Source: Polynucleobacter sp. 78F-HAINBA
GTDB lineage: Bacteria > Pseudomonadota > Gammaproteobacteria > Burkholderiales > Burkholderiaceae
Direction of reading: 5' to 3'
Assembly: GCF_018882325.1 (NCBI RefSeq)
Contig: NZ_JACVOQ010000011.1
Coordinates: 1 to 49,074, forward strand
Length of the DNA stretch: 49,074 bases
Shown: in pieces, positions 29,626-38,915 of the stretch
How positions within the stretch are numbered: the first letter of the stretch is position 1
Layout of the letters: each line of letters starts with the position of its first letter
Made by a program: the position numbers and the translations under genes
The notes under the pieces: generated by a model
Seen by the model: the letters and a program-made list of their open reading frames with translations, nothing else
What the model was told of the DNA's origin: nothing
The model's database searches: none

Positions 29626-30599
29626 AATGCTTTGCGACTTAAGAGGATATTTTCAAAATGACGGGGGTCATGTGGCGTGAGCATTTGCGCATCACGTGGC
29701 AAGTAAAAATCCCACAGACGTGAAATCCAGAAGCGGAGAGCTGCAGCACGAATCATCAGGGGCCAGCTTGCCTGCTCTTCCTTGCTTAAGGGGCGAACAG
29801 ACTGATACGCATCCATCAATGCCTGAAAGCGAGCAGGATCTAAGTCTTGTTTGTTTTCGGCAAGACACCAATCATTTGCAGTCACCGCCAAATCAAACAA
29901 CCATTTATCTGTTCCGGCAAAATAAAAGTCAAAGAAGCCGCCAAGTTGGTCTTGAGAGCTATCGCTTGCGCCCTGAGGATCAAATAGCACGTTATCTCTA
30001 AACAGGTCGCAATGGCTTGCCCCTTGAGGCAGTGATGCATAAGCAGCAGAGGCAAAGAATTGTTCTTGAGTAGCAAGCTCATTCGTGAGTAATTCTTTTT
30101 GTGCATCACTTAAATGAGACAAGACTTGCGGAACTGTTTTTTGCCACCAAGACAGGCTGCGTAGATTTTCTTGAGTGTGTTTGAAATCACTACTGGCTAA
30201 GTGCATCTTTGCCAAGTTCTCACCAACTAAGGCGCAATGTTTTACTTCAGGTGCCAGTCTAGAGAGGCCTGGAAGCTTGCTCACAATTGCTGCAGGCTTA
30301 CCTTTGAGGGTAAAAAGAATTTGCCCCTGTTTATTTTCAAGAGGCTTAGGTACTGCAATGCCCTTGTCAGCCAAGTGGCGCATTAACTCTAAATAGTACG
30401 GAAGTTGCTCTGCTGATAGCCTTTCAAAAATAGTCAGAACATATTCTTGTTTCTTGCCATCTTTTTCAGTGTCGAGAAAAAAATTGGAGTTCTCAATGCC
30501 ACCATGAATTCCGCGAATATCGATGGCCCGCCCAATATCAAAATCATTTGAGATCCAGGCAGAGATATCGCTTAATTCAATGGGGGTGAAGACGGCCAT
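29622..30599 (-). CDS. thrB: Homoserine kinase, aminoglycoside-phosphotransferase-like type
   Basis: Phosphorylates homoserine on the way to threonine. It belongs to the APH/choline-kinase fold (the Pseudomonas-type ThrB), not the GHMP type of E. coli. It begins MAVFTPIELSDISAWI and has GIHGGIENSNFFL, the Brenner-like catalytic loop ASHCDLFRDNVLF and the metal-binding GGFFDFYFAGTD. 325 residues fits. Its position beside polA is common in Betaproteobacteria. Confidence 0.9.
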   Translation of the reverse strand: MAVFTPIELSDISAWISNDFDIGRAIDIRGIHGGIENSNFFLDTEKDGKKQEYVLTIFERLSAEQLPYYLELMRHLADKGIAVPKPLENKQGQILFTLKGKPAAIVSKLPGLSRLAPEVKHCALVGENLAKMHLASSDFKHTQENLRSLSWWQKTVPQVLSHLSDAQKELLTNELATQEQFFASAAYASLPQGASHCDLFRDNVLFDPQGASDSSQDQLGGFFDFYFAGTDKWLFDLAVTANDWCLAENKQDLDPARFQALMDAYQSVRPLSKEEQASWPLMIRAAALRFWISRLWDFYLPRDAQMLTPHDPRHFENILLSRKAL

Positions 30600-30608
30600 G
30601 ACTAGAAA

Positions 30609-31016
30609 TTAAAAAGGGATGCTGATGCTCGGTACGCTGATCAGATCAGTTTCTTTGGGTACGCCAGGCATCACGGTTGCTGGAGGTGCCATTTCATAGT
30701 TGGTGTAGCGCGTCTTTACATCCACCTGCGTTGGTGAATTGGCATCTTTGTATTCAGTAACTTCAGTGCCGGTAGCTTCTTTGTGCTGAAAGCTGGGTTT
30801 ACGAGCTTCAGGCGCATTTGTCGCTTGCGATGCGCTGACTGCAGGCGCTAAAGGCTGATTGTTAATACGCTGCAACTCAGATGGGCTTAGCGCTTGGGAA
30901 TTATTTTGGGCGTGTGCTGAATTGAGGCCAAAAGAGGCAAAAGCCACAAAAAAGCTTGTCAGAACAAGGGTTTGGCTCAAAGAAGAGTGGAGTAAGTTAG
31001 TTAGAGCGTGCATCAT
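30609..31016 (-). CDS. Small exported protein, possibly DUF2782-like
   Basis: 135 residues. An N-terminal signal peptide (hydrophobic LVLTSFFVAFASFGL, cleavage probably after AHA near 36) precedes a polar, Ala/Pro-rich middle and a short conserved-looking stretch EVTEYKDANSPTQVDVKTRY (about 83-102). That stretch and its place between thrB and polA resemble the DUF2782 proteins of other Burkholderiales; this is from memory of the family and uncertain. The start ATGATG has AAGGTG upstream. It lies 9 bases before thrB. Function unknown; periplasmic location inferred. Confidence 0.65.
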   Translation of the reverse strand: MMHALTNLLHSSLSQTLVLTSFFVAFASFGLNSAHAQNNSQALSPSELQRINNQPLAPAVSASQATNAPEARKPSFQHKEATGTEVTEYKDANSPTQVDVKTRYTNYEMAPPATVMPGVPKETDLISVPSISIPF

Positions 31017-31085
31017 TTTTCACCTTTTTAGGCCTCTTTTCAGGGGGATTTGAACCTGATCTGTAGGCAGTTAGCAACTAGATTG

Positions 31086-31091
31086 TACGAT
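31086..31091 (+). promoter_or_regulatory. -10-like hexamer of polA (probably leaderless)
   Basis: TACGAT, six bases, then the polA ATG at 31098; no Shine-Dalgarno. A weak TAGGCA at 31064-31069 could be a -35 (16-base spacer). Confidence 0.4.
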
Positions 31092-31097
31092 TGCGGT

Positions 31098-33926
31098 ATG
31101 ACTAAACATAGACTCTTGTTGGTAGACGGCTCTAGCTACCTCTATCGCGCCTTTCATGCCATGCCAGACCTCAGAAATGGGGCAGGCGACCCAACCGGGG
31201 CAATCTATGGGATGGTCAATATGATGCGCCGGGCTCGCTCGGAGCTCAAGGCTGACCATATTGCCTGTGTTTTCGATGCCAAAGGCAAGACTTTCCGGGA
31301 TGAAATGTACTCTGAGTACAAGGCACACCGCTCCCCTATGCCGGAGGATTTGGTCAAGCAGATTGAGCCGATTCATGCCATGGTGAAGGCTTTGGGCTGG
31401 CCGGTATTGATGGTTTCTGGGGTTGAGGCTGATGACGTCATTGGCACATTGGCCTGCCAAGCCACTCAAGCTGGTTGGGAAACCATTATTTCTACTGGCG
31501 ATAAAGATTTAGCTCAGTTGGTGAACTCATCCGTCATTTTGATTAATACGATGACCAATGAAAAACTGGATATTGATGGGGTCATTGCAAAATTCGGCGT
31601 CCCTCCCGAGCGCATCGTAGATTACCTTTCGATTATTGGCGATACGGTTGATAACGTACCAGGCGTTCCTAAGGCGGGTCCTAAAACAGCCAATAAATGG
31701 TTGGCTGAGTTTGGCGATTTAGATAACTTGATGGCGAATGCTGATCAAGTAAAAGGTGTTGTCGGTGAGAACCTGCGAGGCAGTTTGGAGTGGCTCCCAC
31801 AGGCACGTCAACTCATCACCGTCAAAACGGATTGCGATTTATCTCCTCATCTTCCAGGATTAGATGACTTGCATGCAAAACCAGAAGATGCGCCTCTCCT
31901 ACGAGAGTTGTTTGAACGTTATGCATTTAAAACTTGGTTGCGTGATGTTGAGAAGCAGTTGGGTGGAGCAGCTCCTGAAGCCGCAACTAGTTTTGATTTG
32001 GCGGGCAGCCCTATAAAAAATACTGCTGAAGAGAATGTAAAGGCCACGACCAAAAAGTTTGGCCCGACTGCTACAGAAGCGACTACCGCCTTATCTCAAG
32101 AAACAACGGATCTGCAAGGTGCGATTGCAAAGCGCTATGAATGCGTTGTCGATGAAGCGGCATTAGACCGCTGGATTAAAAAAATTGAAGGCGCCGAACT
32201 TACAGCGGTTGATACTGAGACTACGAGCTTAGATGCACTGGCTGCTGAGCTCGTGGGTATCTCGCTTTGTGTCACGCCTGGAGAGGCCTGCTACATCCCT
32301 GTGGCGCACCGTAATGGAGAAACTCAACTCAGTCGCGAATTGGTTTTAGCGCGCATGAAGCCTTGGTTAGAAAGCGCTTCGCATTTGAAAGTGGGGCAAA
32401 ACCTCAAGTACGACAGCCACATCTTTGCGAACTACGACATTACTTTGCAGGGCATTGCGTTTGACACCATGCTGGAGTCTTACGTGTTGGAATCACATAT
32501 GCCGCACAACATGGATAACTTAGCTGAGCGACATCTTGGCATGAAGACCATTAAGTATGAAGAGGTATGTGGCAAGGGTGTACATCAGATTGGCTTTGAT
32601 CAAGTCGACCTGAAGATAGCTACAGACTACGCAGCAGAAGATGCGGACATTACTCTGCGCCTGCATTTAGCTTTGTGGCCGCAAATACAGGAGAGCCCAG
32701 GCCTTCTATATGTTTATGAAAATATTGAGATGCCAGCAATGCGCGTCCTTGGCATTATGGAGCGTAATGGGATTCGGATTGATTCAGGGCTGCTGTCTAA
32801 GCAGGGTCAAGAGGTTGGCAAACGTTTGCTAGCTTTAGAGGGCGAGATTCATCAGCTTGCCGGGCAACCTTTTAATATTCAATCACCCAAACAGATCGCA
32901 GAAATTTTATTTGGTCAGTTGGAGCTTCCGGTAATTAAAAAGACCCCATCGGGTGCACCATCAACCGATGAAGAGGTTTTGCAAAAACTAGCTGAAGACT
33001 ATCCGCTACCTGCCCGTATTTTGGATTACCGCAGTCTTGCTAAATTGATGTCGACTTATATTGAGAAGCTACCACGCATGGCCGATCCTAAGACAGGACG
33101 AGTGCACACGAGCTTTTCTCAAGCGACAGCAGTGACGGGGCGTTTGGCTTCCAGCGATCCGAACTTGCAAAACATTCCCGTACGTACAGAAGAAGGCCGT
33201 CGTATTCGGGAGGCGTTCATTCCAGCTGAAGGCTGTAAGTTACTCTCGGCCGACTACTCTCAAATTGAATTGCGCATCATGGCGCACATTGCCGAAGATG
33301 AAAATTTATTAGCTGCATTTGCTGCCGGTAAGGACGTGCACCAAGCTACAGCTGCTGAGATTTTTGGTGTGCCACTGGAAAGCGTCAACTCAGAGCAGCG
33401 CCGTTATGCCAAAGTCATTAATTTTGGCCTGATCTATGGCATGAGCGCTTTTGGCTTGGCGGGTAACTTGGGTATTGAGCGTTCAGCAGCCCAAAATTAC
33501 ATCGCCAAATACTTTGATCGCTATCCAGGAGTTGCTCAATATATGGAGCGCACTCGCTTGGAGGCCAGAGAGAATGGCTACGTCGAGACGGTGTTTGGCC
33601 GACGTCTATGGTTGCCAGAGATTAAGGGCTCAAATGGCCCTCGTCGCCAAGGTGCGGAGCGTGCTGCGATCAATGCGCCAATGCAGGGAACGGCAGCTGA
33701 CCTGATTAAGTTAGCCATGGTTGCTGTCGAGAACTGGCTAGAAAAAGAGCAACTCAAGACGCGTATGTTGCTTCAGGTGCATGATGAATTGGTATTTGAC
33801 GTACCCTTGGATGAGTTGGAGCTCCTGCAGGCAAAGCTACCGGATTTGATGTGCAAGGTGGCTGATCTAAAGGTTCCTTTGGTGGTTGGCATTGGGATTG
33901 GCGATAATTGGGAAGAAGCGCACTAA
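31098..33926 (+). CDS. polA: DNA polymerase I
   Basis: Removes RNA primers and fills gaps in replication and repair. From the ATG at 31098 it has 942 residues. The 5'-3' exonuclease domain begins LLLVDGSSYLYRAFHAMPDL. The 3'-5' proofreading domain keeps the metal-binding Asp-X-Glu (AVDTETTSLD, about 369). The polymerase domain has motif A (LSADYSQIELR, about 717), motif B (RRYAKVINFGLIYG) and motif C (QVHDELVFD, about 894). All three activities appear intact. The open frame extends upstream to 31050 but that part has no family similarity. Confidence 0.96.
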   Translation: MTKHRLLLVDGSSYLYRAFHAMPDLRNGAGDPTGAIYGMVNMMRRARSELKADHIACVFDAKGKTFRDEMYSEYKAHRSPMPEDLVKQIEPIHAMVKALGWPVLMVSGVEADDVIGTLACQATQAGWETIISTGDKDLAQLVNSSVILINTMTNEKLDIDGVIAKFGVPPERIVDYLSIIGDTVDNVPGVPKAGPKTANKWLAEFGDLDNLMANADQVKGVVGENLRGSLEWLPQARQLITVKTDCDLSPHLPGLDDLHAKPEDAPLLRELFERYAFKTWLRDVEKQLGGAAPEAATSFDLAGSPIKNTAEENVKATTKKFGPTATEATTALSQETTDLQGAIAKRYECVVDEAALDRWIKKIEGAELTAVDTETTSLDALAAELVGISLCVTPGEACYIPVAHRNGETQLSRELVLARMKPWLESASHLKVGQNLKYDSHIFANYDITLQGIAFDTMLESYVLESHMPHNMDNLAERHLGMKTIKYEEVCGKGVHQIGFDQVDLKIATDYAAEDADITLRLHLALWPQIQESPGLLYVYENIEMPAMRVLGIMERNGIRIDSGLLSKQGQEVGKRLLALEGEIHQLAGQPFNIQSPKQIAEILFGQLELPVIKKTPSGAPSTDEEVLQKLAEDYPLPARILDYRSLAKLMSTYIEKLPRMADPKTGRVHTSFSQATAVTGRLASSDPNLQNIPVRTEEGRRIREAFIPAEGCKLLSADYSQIELRIMAHIAEDENLLAAFAAGKDVHQATAAEIFGVPLESVNSEQRRYAKVINFGLIYGMSAFGLAGNLGIERSAAQNYIAKYFDRYPGVAQYMERTRLEARENGYVETVFGRRLWLPEIKGSNGPRRQGAERAAINAPMQGTAADLIKLAMVAVENWLEKEQLKTRMLLQVHDELVFDVPLDELELLQAKLPDLMCKVADLKVPLVVGIGIGDNWEEAH

Positions 33927-33941
33927 ATCAGGAGACTAAAA

Positions 33942-34838
33942 ATGACAATGAAAAAAGATCAAGATTCAAAAATAGTGTCTAGTGATAGAAGGGGTTTTAT
34001 GAAAGCCTCTGCCATTACCGCCACAACTATGGGTATTGGCTTTGTTGCTGCTTCTGAGCCGGTCTTAGCTGCGGCGATTGAGACAGACTTTGTCGGTATT
34101 AAAGCTGGCGAGCAAATGATTCCGGTTGGAAGCTTTCAGTTGCCTGCATATGTTTCTCGTCCAGAGAAGGCCAAAGGCAATTTGCCAATCGTAATTATTG
34201 CTAGCGAAATTTTCGGTGTGCACGAATACATTGCTGATGTCACGCGTCGTTTTGCAAAATTAGGTTACTTGGCTATTGCCCCAGAATTTTTTACTCGAGC
34301 TGGTGATCCAAATACCTACGGCACGATTGCTGAGATTCAGAAAAATATTGTTGCACCAACTACGGATATACAAGTGCTGAATGATTTGCAGGCAGCTATT
34401 CAGTGGGCAGGCAAAAATGGCGGTGATTTGAAAAAAGTGGGCGTCACTGGATTTTGTTGGGGCGGCCGCATTACTTGGCTCTCAGCCACGCTGCCTCAGG
34501 TTAAGGCTGGTGTTGCTTGGTATGGCCGCGTCATTGGTGAAAAAACAGAAGGCAATCCGCGCCATCCAGTGGATATCGCTGCTGATCTAAAGGCGCCTGT
34601 GCTGGGCTTGTATGGCGGCGCTGATACTGGTATCTCCTTAGAGAGTGTTGAGCAAATGCGTCAAGCGCTTGCAAAAGCAGCTCCAAAAAATCCAGCGGCG
34701 AAAGCTTGTCGTTTTGAAATCTACCCTGATGCACCGCACGCCTTCCATGCTGACTACCGCGCTACTTATCGCGAAGGTCCCGCTAAAGACGGCTGGGAAA
34801 AGTGCATTGCCTGGTTTAAACAAAACGGAGTTGCATAA
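33942..34838 (+). CDS. Tat-exported dienelactone hydrolase family protein
   Basis: Alpha/beta hydrolase of the dienelactone hydrolase family (298 residues). A twin-arginine signal (SDRRGFMKAS, residues 19-28, then a hydrophobic stretch to about 45) predicts export in folded form. The catalytic Cys is in GVTGFCWGGR, the Asp in YGGADTG and the His in PDAPHAF. The true substrate is unknown; many members do not act on dienelactones. An AGGAG precedes the ATG and the gene follows polA by 15 bases. Confidence 0.88.
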   Translation: MTMKKDQDSKIVSSDRRGFMKASAITATTMGIGFVAASEPVLAAAIETDFVGIKAGEQMIPVGSFQLPAYVSRPEKAKGNLPIVIIASEIFGVHEYIADVTRRFAKLGYLAIAPEFFTRAGDPNTYGTIAEIQKNIVAPTTDIQVLNDLQAAIQWAGKNGGDLKKVGVTGFCWGGRITWLSATLPQVKAGVAWYGRVIGEKTEGNPRHPVDIAADLKAPVLGLYGGADTGISLESVEQMRQALAKAAPKNPAAKACRFEIYPDAPHAFHADYRATYREGPAKDGWEKCIAWFKQNGVA

Positions 34839-34843
34839 TTTAT

Positions 34844-35617
34844 ATGTCAGTACTGCAAAGCATCTTGTTGGTCACAGCGCTAGCGGGAACCGCTAGCGTT
34901 CTCGTTGCTGCAAGCTTCTCTTTGTCTTTGCTCTCAAAGATGGTTCACAGCATGGTTAGTGTGTCAGTTGGTATTTTGCTGGCTACTGCTTTGCTACATT
35001 CTCTGCCAGAGGCATTTACGATGGCGGGCGCGAGCCCTCAGTTGCTATTTGCTACTTTGCTTGCAGGGCTCTTAGGCTTTTTCTTGCTTGAGAAAATTGC
35101 ATTACTACGCCACAGTCACCACCATGAGGGAGATGGCCACGGACATCATCACGGTCATGATGCTGAAGTTGCGGGTCGTAGTGGTTGGATGATTTTGGTC
35201 GGCGACGGCCTGCACAATTTTGTTGATGGTGTTTTGATTGCTGCAGCATTCATGGCTGATTATCAAGTTGGCATCTTTACTGCGATTGCCATCATTGCTC
35301 ACGAGATCCCACAGGAGATTGGGGATTTCATCGTATTGCTCAATGCCGGATTCTCTCGAACTCGCGCATTGATGTACAACTTCATTTGTGGTTTGTCTGC
35401 GGTAGTGGGCGGCGTACTTGCTTACTTCTTCTTGGAGAAAGCTCATGCAGCAATGCCATATTTACTCGTGATTGCATCCAGTAGCTTTATTTACATTGCG
35501 GTGAGCGATCTCATTCCGCAAATGCATCGGCGCCCACATTGGGCTGAGTCTTTACGTCAAACGATTTTGATTGCTTGCGGCGTCGGCTTTGTAATCCTGC
35601 TCTCGCTGCTGCATTAA
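34844..35617 (+). CDS. ZIP-family metal transporter
   Basis: 257-residue inner-membrane metal (zinc or similar divalent cation) importer with about eight hydrophobic segments. The cytoplasmic loop after helix III is histidine-rich (HSHHHEGDGHGHHHGHD, about 88-104). The metal-binding helices IV and V carry HNFVDGVLIAAAF and HEIPQEIGDF. It starts 5 bases after the hydrolase and overlaps the end of sseA tail-to-tail by 4 bases. Metal specificity cannot be assigned. Confidence 0.92.
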   Translation: MSVLQSILLVTALAGTASVLVAASFSLSLLSKMVHSMVSVSVGILLATALLHSLPEAFTMAGASPQLLFATLLAGLLGFFLLEKIALLRHSHHHEGDGHGHHHGHDAEVAGRSGWMILVGDGLHNFVDGVLIAAAFMADYQVGIFTAIAIIAHEIPQEIGDFIVLLNAGFSRTRALMYNFICGLSAVVGGVLAYFFLEKAHAAMPYLLVIASSSFIYIAVSDLIPQMHRRPHWAESLRQTILIACGVGFVILLSLLH

Positions 35618-36444
35618 AGCGCTACTGGCCGGCTTGGATCGGCACACCATTCGCTCCAACTACCTGCATATACGCGCGAACCCTTGAGGCCGGCGATTTC
35701 CATAGCGAGTAGGTTATGGCAGGCCGTTACTCCAGAGCCACACTGGTGAATTACTTCCGAGGGTTTGGTGGCTCCCAGGAGACCATGAAAATCTTTGAAT
35801 AACTGCTCCGCAGATTTGAATGATTTACCAGTGAGATTTTCCCTAAAGCAGTAATTGATTGCGTTGGGAATATGCCCACCAACTGGATCTAATGTTTCGT
35901 TCTGACCATGAAAGCGATCGTTTGCGCGAGCGTCAACAACGACATTGATTTTGGCTTGAAGATTGTGAGTAACCTCTTCTACCGTCACCAAGCCAACATA
36001 AGGCATGCTTGGCACTGGAGCACTTGTAGCCTGAGGCTGGCGTGGCAGGGTGCCGATTGGCCCATTCCAAGCATCTAGACCACCATCCAATACTTGAACA
36101 TTAGCATGACCAGTAGCTTTGAGCATCCACCATAAGCGGCTGGCGTATACAGAGCCTTGATTGTCGTAGGCGATCACCAAAGTTTTTGAATCCATTCCTA
36201 AGCGGGATTTTGTTTGTGCCCAGGCTTCAGGAGTTGGCAGTGGGTGACGACCATTTTTGCCAGTCTTGGCGCCAGATAAATCGTGATCCAGATCGACGTA
36301 GATTGCGCCGGGGATATGACCCTCTAAATAAGACTTTCTGCCTGCGAGTGGGTCAACTAAATCAAAGCGGCAATCACACAGCAAAACATTCTCGCCACTA
36401 TTGAGGATTTCTTCTAACTGGTTTGCAGTAATGAGAGGCGTCAT
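35614..36444 (-). CDS. sseA: 3-mercaptopyruvate/thiosulfate sulfurtransferase
   Basis: 276-residue tandem rhodanese: an inactive N-terminal domain and an active C-terminal domain. The active-site loop is CGSGVTA (in IHQCGSGVTACHN), the form typical of mercaptopyruvate sulfurtransferases rather than thiosulfate-specific ones. AGGAAG sits shortly before the ATG. It follows the Rieske oxygenase after 36 bases on the same strand. Confidence 0.9.
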   Translation of the reverse strand: MTPLITANQLEEILNSGENVLLCDCRFDLVDPLAGRKSYLEGHIPGAIYVDLDHDLSGAKTGKNGRHPLPTPEAWAQTKSRLGMDSKTLVIAYDNQGSVYASRLWWMLKATGHANVQVLDGGLDAWNGPIGTLPRQPQATSAPVPSMPYVGLVTVEEVTHNLQAKINVVVDARANDRFHGQNETLDPVGGHIPNAINYCFRENLTGKSFKSAEQLFKDFHGLLGATKPSEVIHQCGSGVTACHNLLAMEIAGLKGSRVYAGSWSEWCADPSRPVAL

Positions 36445-36480
36445 GATGGCTTCCTGATGTGGGCGATGGGTATTACTGGA

Positions 36481-37587
36481 TTATGCGCCTTGATAGTTCA
36501 TGGCACGGCGGTACCATTCATGGAAATGCTGCATGCCGTCTTCCATCGGGCTTTGGTATGGCCCCACTTCATTTTGACCGCGCGCTAATAGGGCGGCGCG
36601 ACCAGCATCCATGCGTTCTGCAATCTCATCATCTTCGATGCAAGTTTCCATATAGGCTGCACGTTCTGCCTCTACAAACTCGCGCTCAAAAAGGGCAATC
36701 TCTTCTGGGTAATAGAACTCAACCACATTGCGTGTCTTGTTCGGACCCATTGGGTGCAGGGTAGAAACGCATAAAACACCTGGGTACCACTCCACCATCA
36801 CATTGGGATAGTAGGTCAGCCAGATGGCACCATGACGTGGTGTCTTGCCTTCATGGTGGCGCAATACCGCTTCATGCCACTTTTGGTAAACCGGTGAGCC
36901 AGGCTTCTCTAAGTTTTTATGAATGCCCACAGTTTGTACGCTGTGCCAGTCTCCGAATTCCCAACGTAAGTCTTCACAAGAAACAAACTTACCTAAACCT
37001 GGATGAAATGGAACGACGTGATAGTCCTCAAGGTAGACCTCGATAAAAGTCTTCCAGTTGTAATTACATTCGTGGACTTCAACGTGATCGAGAACATAAC
37101 CTTCAAAATTAAGATCATCAGCTACGCCGAGTTTGGCTAGATCAGTGCGTACATCACGCGGACCTTCAAATAAGAGCCCTTGCCAATTCTGTAAAGGCGA
37201 TTTGCCTAAATTGAGGCAAGGCTTATCTTCAAAATGGGGTGCACCTAAGAGCTGACCATTTAAATCGTAGGTCCAGCGATGCAAGGGGCAAACGATGTTG
37301 TCTGCCTTACCTCTGCCATTAAGCATGAGTGCTTGGCGATGACGGCAGACATTGGAAAGAAGTTCAACGCCTTGGGAATTTCGAACCAGCAGGCGCCCTT
37401 CGTTTTCTGAGGTCAAGGTTTGATAAGAGCCAAGCTCAGGAACCATGAGTTCGTGACCAACATAGCCTGGGCCCTGCTTAAAAAGCAGTTCGATTTCACG
37501 CTGATAGAGATCAACGTCAAAATAGGCCGAAACCGGCAGTTGTAAATTGGACGGCGCAAGCTGCTGCGCGGTAGCCAGATTAGTCAT
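36481..37587 (-). CDS. Rieske-type ring-hydroxylating oxygenase alpha subunit
   Basis: Non-haem iron oxygenase. The Rieske 2Fe-2S ligands are in NVCRHRQAL and CPLHRWTY (about 85-108), and the mononuclear iron site is in YLEDYHVVPFHPGL. Members of this family oxidise aromatic acids or quaternary amines such as choline, carnitine and glycine betaine; the substrate is not deducible. No reductase gene is adjacent, although the flavin reductase at 13.8-14.8 kb is of a compatible type. Start: ATG 37587, with an in-frame GTG at 37596 as alternative, both inside a G-rich stretch. Confidence 0.87.
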   Translation of the reverse strand: MTNLATAQQLAPSNLQLPVSAYFDVDLYQREIELLFKQGPGYVGHELMVPELGSYQTLTSENEGRLLVRNSQGVELLSNVCRHRQALMLNGRGKADNIVCPLHRWTYDLNGQLLGAPHFEDKPCLNLGKSPLQNWQGLLFEGPRDVRTDLAKLGVADDLNFEGYVLDHVEVHECNYNWKTFIEVYLEDYHVVPFHPGLGKFVSCEDLRWEFGDWHSVQTVGIHKNLEKPGSPVYQKWHEAVLRHHEGKTPRHGAIWLTYYPNVMVEWYPGVLCVSTLHPMGPNKTRNVVEFYYPEEIALFEREFVEAERAAYMETCIEDDEIAERMDAGRAALLARGQNEVGPYQSPMEDGMQHFHEWYRRAMNYQGA

Positions 37588-37703
37588 TCTCCCCACCCCC
37601 GAAAACGTCAGCCGAAGCTAAGCGGAATAACCAATCCAACCATCGACGGATCGATATTGGAAAGGAAGGAGGGGATTATACCCATCTGACCCCCGTCTCG
37701 CTT

Positions 37704-37709
37704 TAATAT
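37704..37709 (+). promoter_or_regulatory. Possible -10 of xseB-ispA-dxs-folE2
   Basis: TAATAT about 40 bases upstream of the xseB ATG, with GAAGGAAA as ribosome binding site in the leader. No -35 at a proper distance, so this is tentative. Confidence 0.3.
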
Positions 37710-37749
37710 GTAGGGCTACACAGGTAAGAAATTTGAAGGAAATAAGCTA

Positions 37750-37983
37750 ATGCCAGCAAAGAAATCTGAGGGTCAGAAACCCGGTCTTGAGGTTCAAATC
37801 GACCCCAACTTGCGTTACGAGCAGGCTGTTAAGGAGCTAGAAAAGCTCATTTCCGACATGGAGTCAGGCAAATTCTCCTTGGAAGAGACGTTGTTGGCTT
37901 ACCAACGGGGTGCGGCGCTCCTCAAGCATTGTCAAGCCATGCTGGCTCAAGTTGAGCAGCAAGTCCGGGTATTTGAAGCCTAA
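37750..37983 (+). CDS. xseB: Exodeoxyribonuclease VII small subunit
   Basis: 77-residue helical protein with YEQAVKELEKLISDMESGKF and SLEETLLAYQRGAALLKHC, the standard XseB signature. It forms the ExoVII complex with XseA, which is not in this window. xseB-ispA-dxs is a conserved proteobacterial order. Confidence 0.94.
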   Translation: MPAKKSEGQKPGLEVQIDPNLRYEQAVKELEKLISDMESGKFSLEETLLAYQRGAALLKHCQAMLAQVEQQVRVFEA

Positions 37984-38005
37984 GTTACGCGCAAATTAAG
38001 CCTTT

Positions 38006-38899
38006 ATGAACAATACGCTTTCATTTGAAGATTGGGTTCGCGCTCACGGGCAGCGAACTGAATCGGCTTTAGATAATTTGCTTGATGCTGCCAATACCAG
38101 TCCTGCGCGTTTGCATGAAGCAATGCGTTACGCCGCTCAAGGTGGCGGCAAACGCATTCGTCCTCTCTTGGTTTATGCCGCTGGTGCATTGAGTGACGAT
38201 ACAAATCAAAACGCATTAGATGCTGCTGCTGTGGCAATCGAATGTATCCACGCCTATTCATTGGTGCATGATGATTTGCCTTGTATGGATGATGATGATT
38301 TGCGTCGTGGTCGACCTACGGTACATAAAGCTTATGACGAGGCAACTGCCTTGCTAGTGGGTGATGCCTTGCAGACTCGCGCATTTGAAGTGTTGGCAAA
38401 TGCACAGTGTGATGCCGATACGCGCTTGACTCTGATCAGCGCATTGGCCGATGCCTCTGGTTCTCGTGGAATGGCAGGCGGCCAGGCAATCGATCTTGAT
38501 AGCGTTGGTAAAAAATTAGACCTCGCCGGTTTAAAGCAAATGCACGCGATGAAAACGGGCGCTCTGCTTTCTTGCTCGGTGCAGATGGGCGGTATTGCTG
38601 CCAAATTGAATCCCGCCCAAATGCAGCATCTTCAAAATTATTCCGAAGCTTTAGGTTTAGCCTTTCAAATTGTGGATGATGTTCTTGATGCCACTGCGGA
38701 TAGTCAAACCTTAGGTAAAACCGCTGGGAAAGACGCTGCCAATGACAAGCCAACCTATGTCACCTTGATGGGTTTAGACTATGCACAGAAAGCAGCAAAA
38801 GATTTGCAAGAAACCGCAATTGCTAGCTTAGAGGGTTTTGGCCCCAAAGCCCAGGCCCTGAAAGATTTGGCTCTATTGGTGGTTAATAGAGGCAAATAA
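38006..38899 (+). CDS. ispA: Farnesyl diphosphate synthase
   Basis: Head-to-tail prenyltransferase that makes farnesyl diphosphate from IPP and DMAPP. The two aspartate-rich motifs are [15 protein letters not shown] (first) and [10 protein letters not shown] (second), with the substrate-binding GGGKRIRP near 48. 297 residues fits IspA. Its substrates come from the MEP pathway genes dxs (next) and ispH (12 kb). Confidence 0.95.
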   Translation: MNNTLSFEDWVRAHGQRTESALDNLLDAANTSPARLHEAMRYAAQGGGKRIRPLLVYAAGALSDDTNQNALDAAAVAIECIHAYSLVHDDLPCMDDDDLRRGRPTVHKAYDEATALLVGDALQTRAFEVLANAQCDADTRLTLISALADASGSRGMAGGQAIDLDSVGKKLDLAGLKQMHAMKTGALLSCSVQMGGIAAKLNPAQMQHLQNYSEALGLAFQIVDDVLDATADSQTLGKTAGKDAANDKPTYVTLMGLDYAQKAAKDLQETAIASLEGFGPKAQALKDLALLVVNRGK

Positions 38900-38915
38900 G
38901 ATTACTGAAGATTTG

